Shown piece by piece: positions 7,174 to 8,110 of a DNA stretch of 8,110 nt (positions are counted from its first letter, which is position 1; each line of letters starts with the position of its first letter). A program made the translations under genes and the position numbers. The DNA comes from WHSM01 sp050701635. Lineage in GTDB: Bacteria > Actinomycetota > Actinomycetes > Mycobacteriales > Micromonosporaceae. The notes below the pieces were generated by a model. That model was given only the letters and a program-made list of their open reading frames with translations. It did not search any database and had not been told where the DNA came from. Location: the NCBI GenBank assembly GCA_050701635.1, contig JBOGDF010000258.1:1-8110 (forward strand), given 5' to 3'.

Positions 7174-8110
7174 ATGACGGGTGACACCCCGGGCTCACAG
7201 AGCGCGCTGCGGGAGGCGAACCAACGCCGGGTGCTCCGCGCCGTACGCAGCGCCGGCTCGTTGACCCAGGCGCAGATCGCGCGCGCCACCGGGCTCTCGG
7301 CGGCGACCGTCTCCAACATCGTCCGGCAGCTGCGGGACAGCGGCGCGGTGGCGGTGGCGCCCACCTCCAGCGGCGGCCGTCGGGCGCAGGCGGTCTCGCT
7401 CGCGCGGGACACCGGCCTGGCGGTCGGCGTACACGTCACCGGCACGCATCTGCGCGCGGCGATCTGCGACATGGCGTACGAGGTGCTGGCCGAGGAGCAG
7501 ATCCCGTACCAGGTCGGACAGTCCGCCGAACGCGGGCTGCGCCGGGCCGAGTGGCTGGTGAGCACGCTGCTGCGGCAGGCGCGGGTGGACCGTACCAAGA
7601 TCAAAGGGGTGGGGGTCGCTCTGCCCGGGCCGATTGACGCCGACTCCGGCCACCTGGCCACCGGTACGGTGCTCGCCGCCTGGGAAGGCGTGGACGTCGC
7701 CGAGGACCTCGCCGAGCGGGTGGGGCTGCCGGTGGAGGTGGTCAGCGACGCGCACGCCGCCGCGCTCGGCGAGCTGATCTGGGGCGCGGGTCGGGACAGC
7801 ACCGAGCTGGCGTACCTGAAGCTCTCCGCCGGGGTGGCCGCCGCGCTGGTGATCAACGGCGAGGTCTACCGCGGCTTCGGCGGTCTGGCCGGGGAGTTCG
7901 GCCACATCACCGTGAACGACCAGGGGCGGATCTGCCGGTGCGGCAACCGGGGCTGCCTGGAGACGGTGGTGGGCGGGCCGTACCTGCTGGAGCTGCTCCC
8001 CCGGCGTACCGACCAGGCGCCGCCCACGCTGGACCGGCTGATCGCCGACGCGCTCGACGGCGACCTCGGTTCGCGCCGGGTGATCGCCGACGCCGGCCGC
8101 GCCGCGGGCT
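7174..8110 (+). CDS. ROK-family transcriptional regulator (C-terminus beyond window)
   Basis: ATG 7174, preceded by GGGGAGAG (7163-7170), opens a frame that stays open to the window edge (312 codons; the family is usually about 380-400 residues). The N-terminus is a winged helix-turn-helix: NQRRVLRAVRSAGSLTQAQI (16-35), recognition helix LSAATVSNIVRQL (41-53) and wing SGGRRAQAV (66-74). The ROK sugar-kinase-like domain follows, with GVGVALPGPIDADSG (145-159), AGEFGHITV (239-247) and the complete zinc motif CRCGNRGCLE (254-263, with His244). Kinase features are weakened: no DxGxTK loop, SAGVAAALV (218-226) in place of the GTGIGAG phosphate loop, and VSDAH instead of NDAN, though Asp192 remains. 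It is therefore probably a sugar- or polyol-responsive DNA-binding regulator without kinase activity. It lies just after the transporter terminator and may control that operon, but no shared operator was seen. Its effector is unknown. Confidence 0.87.
   Translation, partial: MTGDTPGSQSALREANQRRVLRAVRSAGSLTQAQIARATGLSAATVSNIVRQLRDSGAVAVAPTSSGGRRAQAVSLARDTGLAVGVHVTGTHLRAAICDMAYEVLAEEQIPYQVGQSAERGLRRAEWLVSTLLRQARVDRTKIKGVGVALPGPIDADSGHLATGTVLAAWEGVDVAEDLAERVGLPVEVVSDAHAAALGELIWGAGRDSTELAYLKLSAGVAAALVINGEVYRGFGGLAGEFGHITVNDQGRICRCGNRGCLETVVGGPYLLELLPRRTDQAPPTLDRLIADALDGDLGSRRVIADAGRAAG

Noticed and set aside
7125..7905. Overlapping minus-strand frames of 236-243 codons opposite the ROK gene
   Set aside because: They run through the terminator tail region and the ROK gene, with no recognisable domain. 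The ROK helix-turn-helix and zinc motif define the true strand.

Overview
High-GC DNA with near-universal G/C third codon positions, GTG and TTG starts, strong GGAGG-type ribosome sites and an actinobacterial-style lipoprotein signal. This points to a high-GC actinomycete. The frequent GTAC motifs and the type of truncated LuxR gene suggest Micromonosporaceae or a relative, but that is an inference.

Layout: positions 1-484 hold the first 161 codons of a minus-strand SAM-dependent O-methyltransferase, cut by the window edge. Divergent from it (574-858) is a 94-residue LuxR-type regulator remnant, in which a typical N-terminus is joined directly to the C-terminal recognition helix, as if the middle had been deleted in frame. 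A regulatory stretch (859-988) follows, with a good -35/-10 pair and three short palindromes. It leads into a six-gene, tightly coupled ABC importer operon (989-7059): ATPase 1, ATPase 2, permease 1, permease 2, a 91-residue DUF2160-type membrane protein and a 591-residue lipoprotein substrate-binding protein. A 14-bp hairpin terminator (7078-7111) closes the operon. A ROK-family regulator starts at 7174 and runs off the right edge.

Gene order and protein features match, from memory of the family, the glycerol ABC transporter of Rhizobium leguminosarum (glpSTPQ-small membrane protein-glpV). The lipoprotein would capture a small polyol outside the cell, the two permeases form the channel, and the two different ATPases power it. 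No glycerol kinase or glycerol-3-phosphate dehydrogenase gene lies in the window, so the substrate is a homology-based inference. The ROK protein is a candidate local regulator, in place of the DeoR-type GlpR found with the proteobacterial systems.

The most interesting feature is reciprocal decay in the two ATPases. ATPase 1 keeps LSGGQ but lacks the switch histidine, while ATPase 2 keeps the histidine but has LDPGL instead of LSGGQ. The heterodimer should therefore have one canonical and one degenerate ATP site, which is well known in exporters but little discussed for importers.
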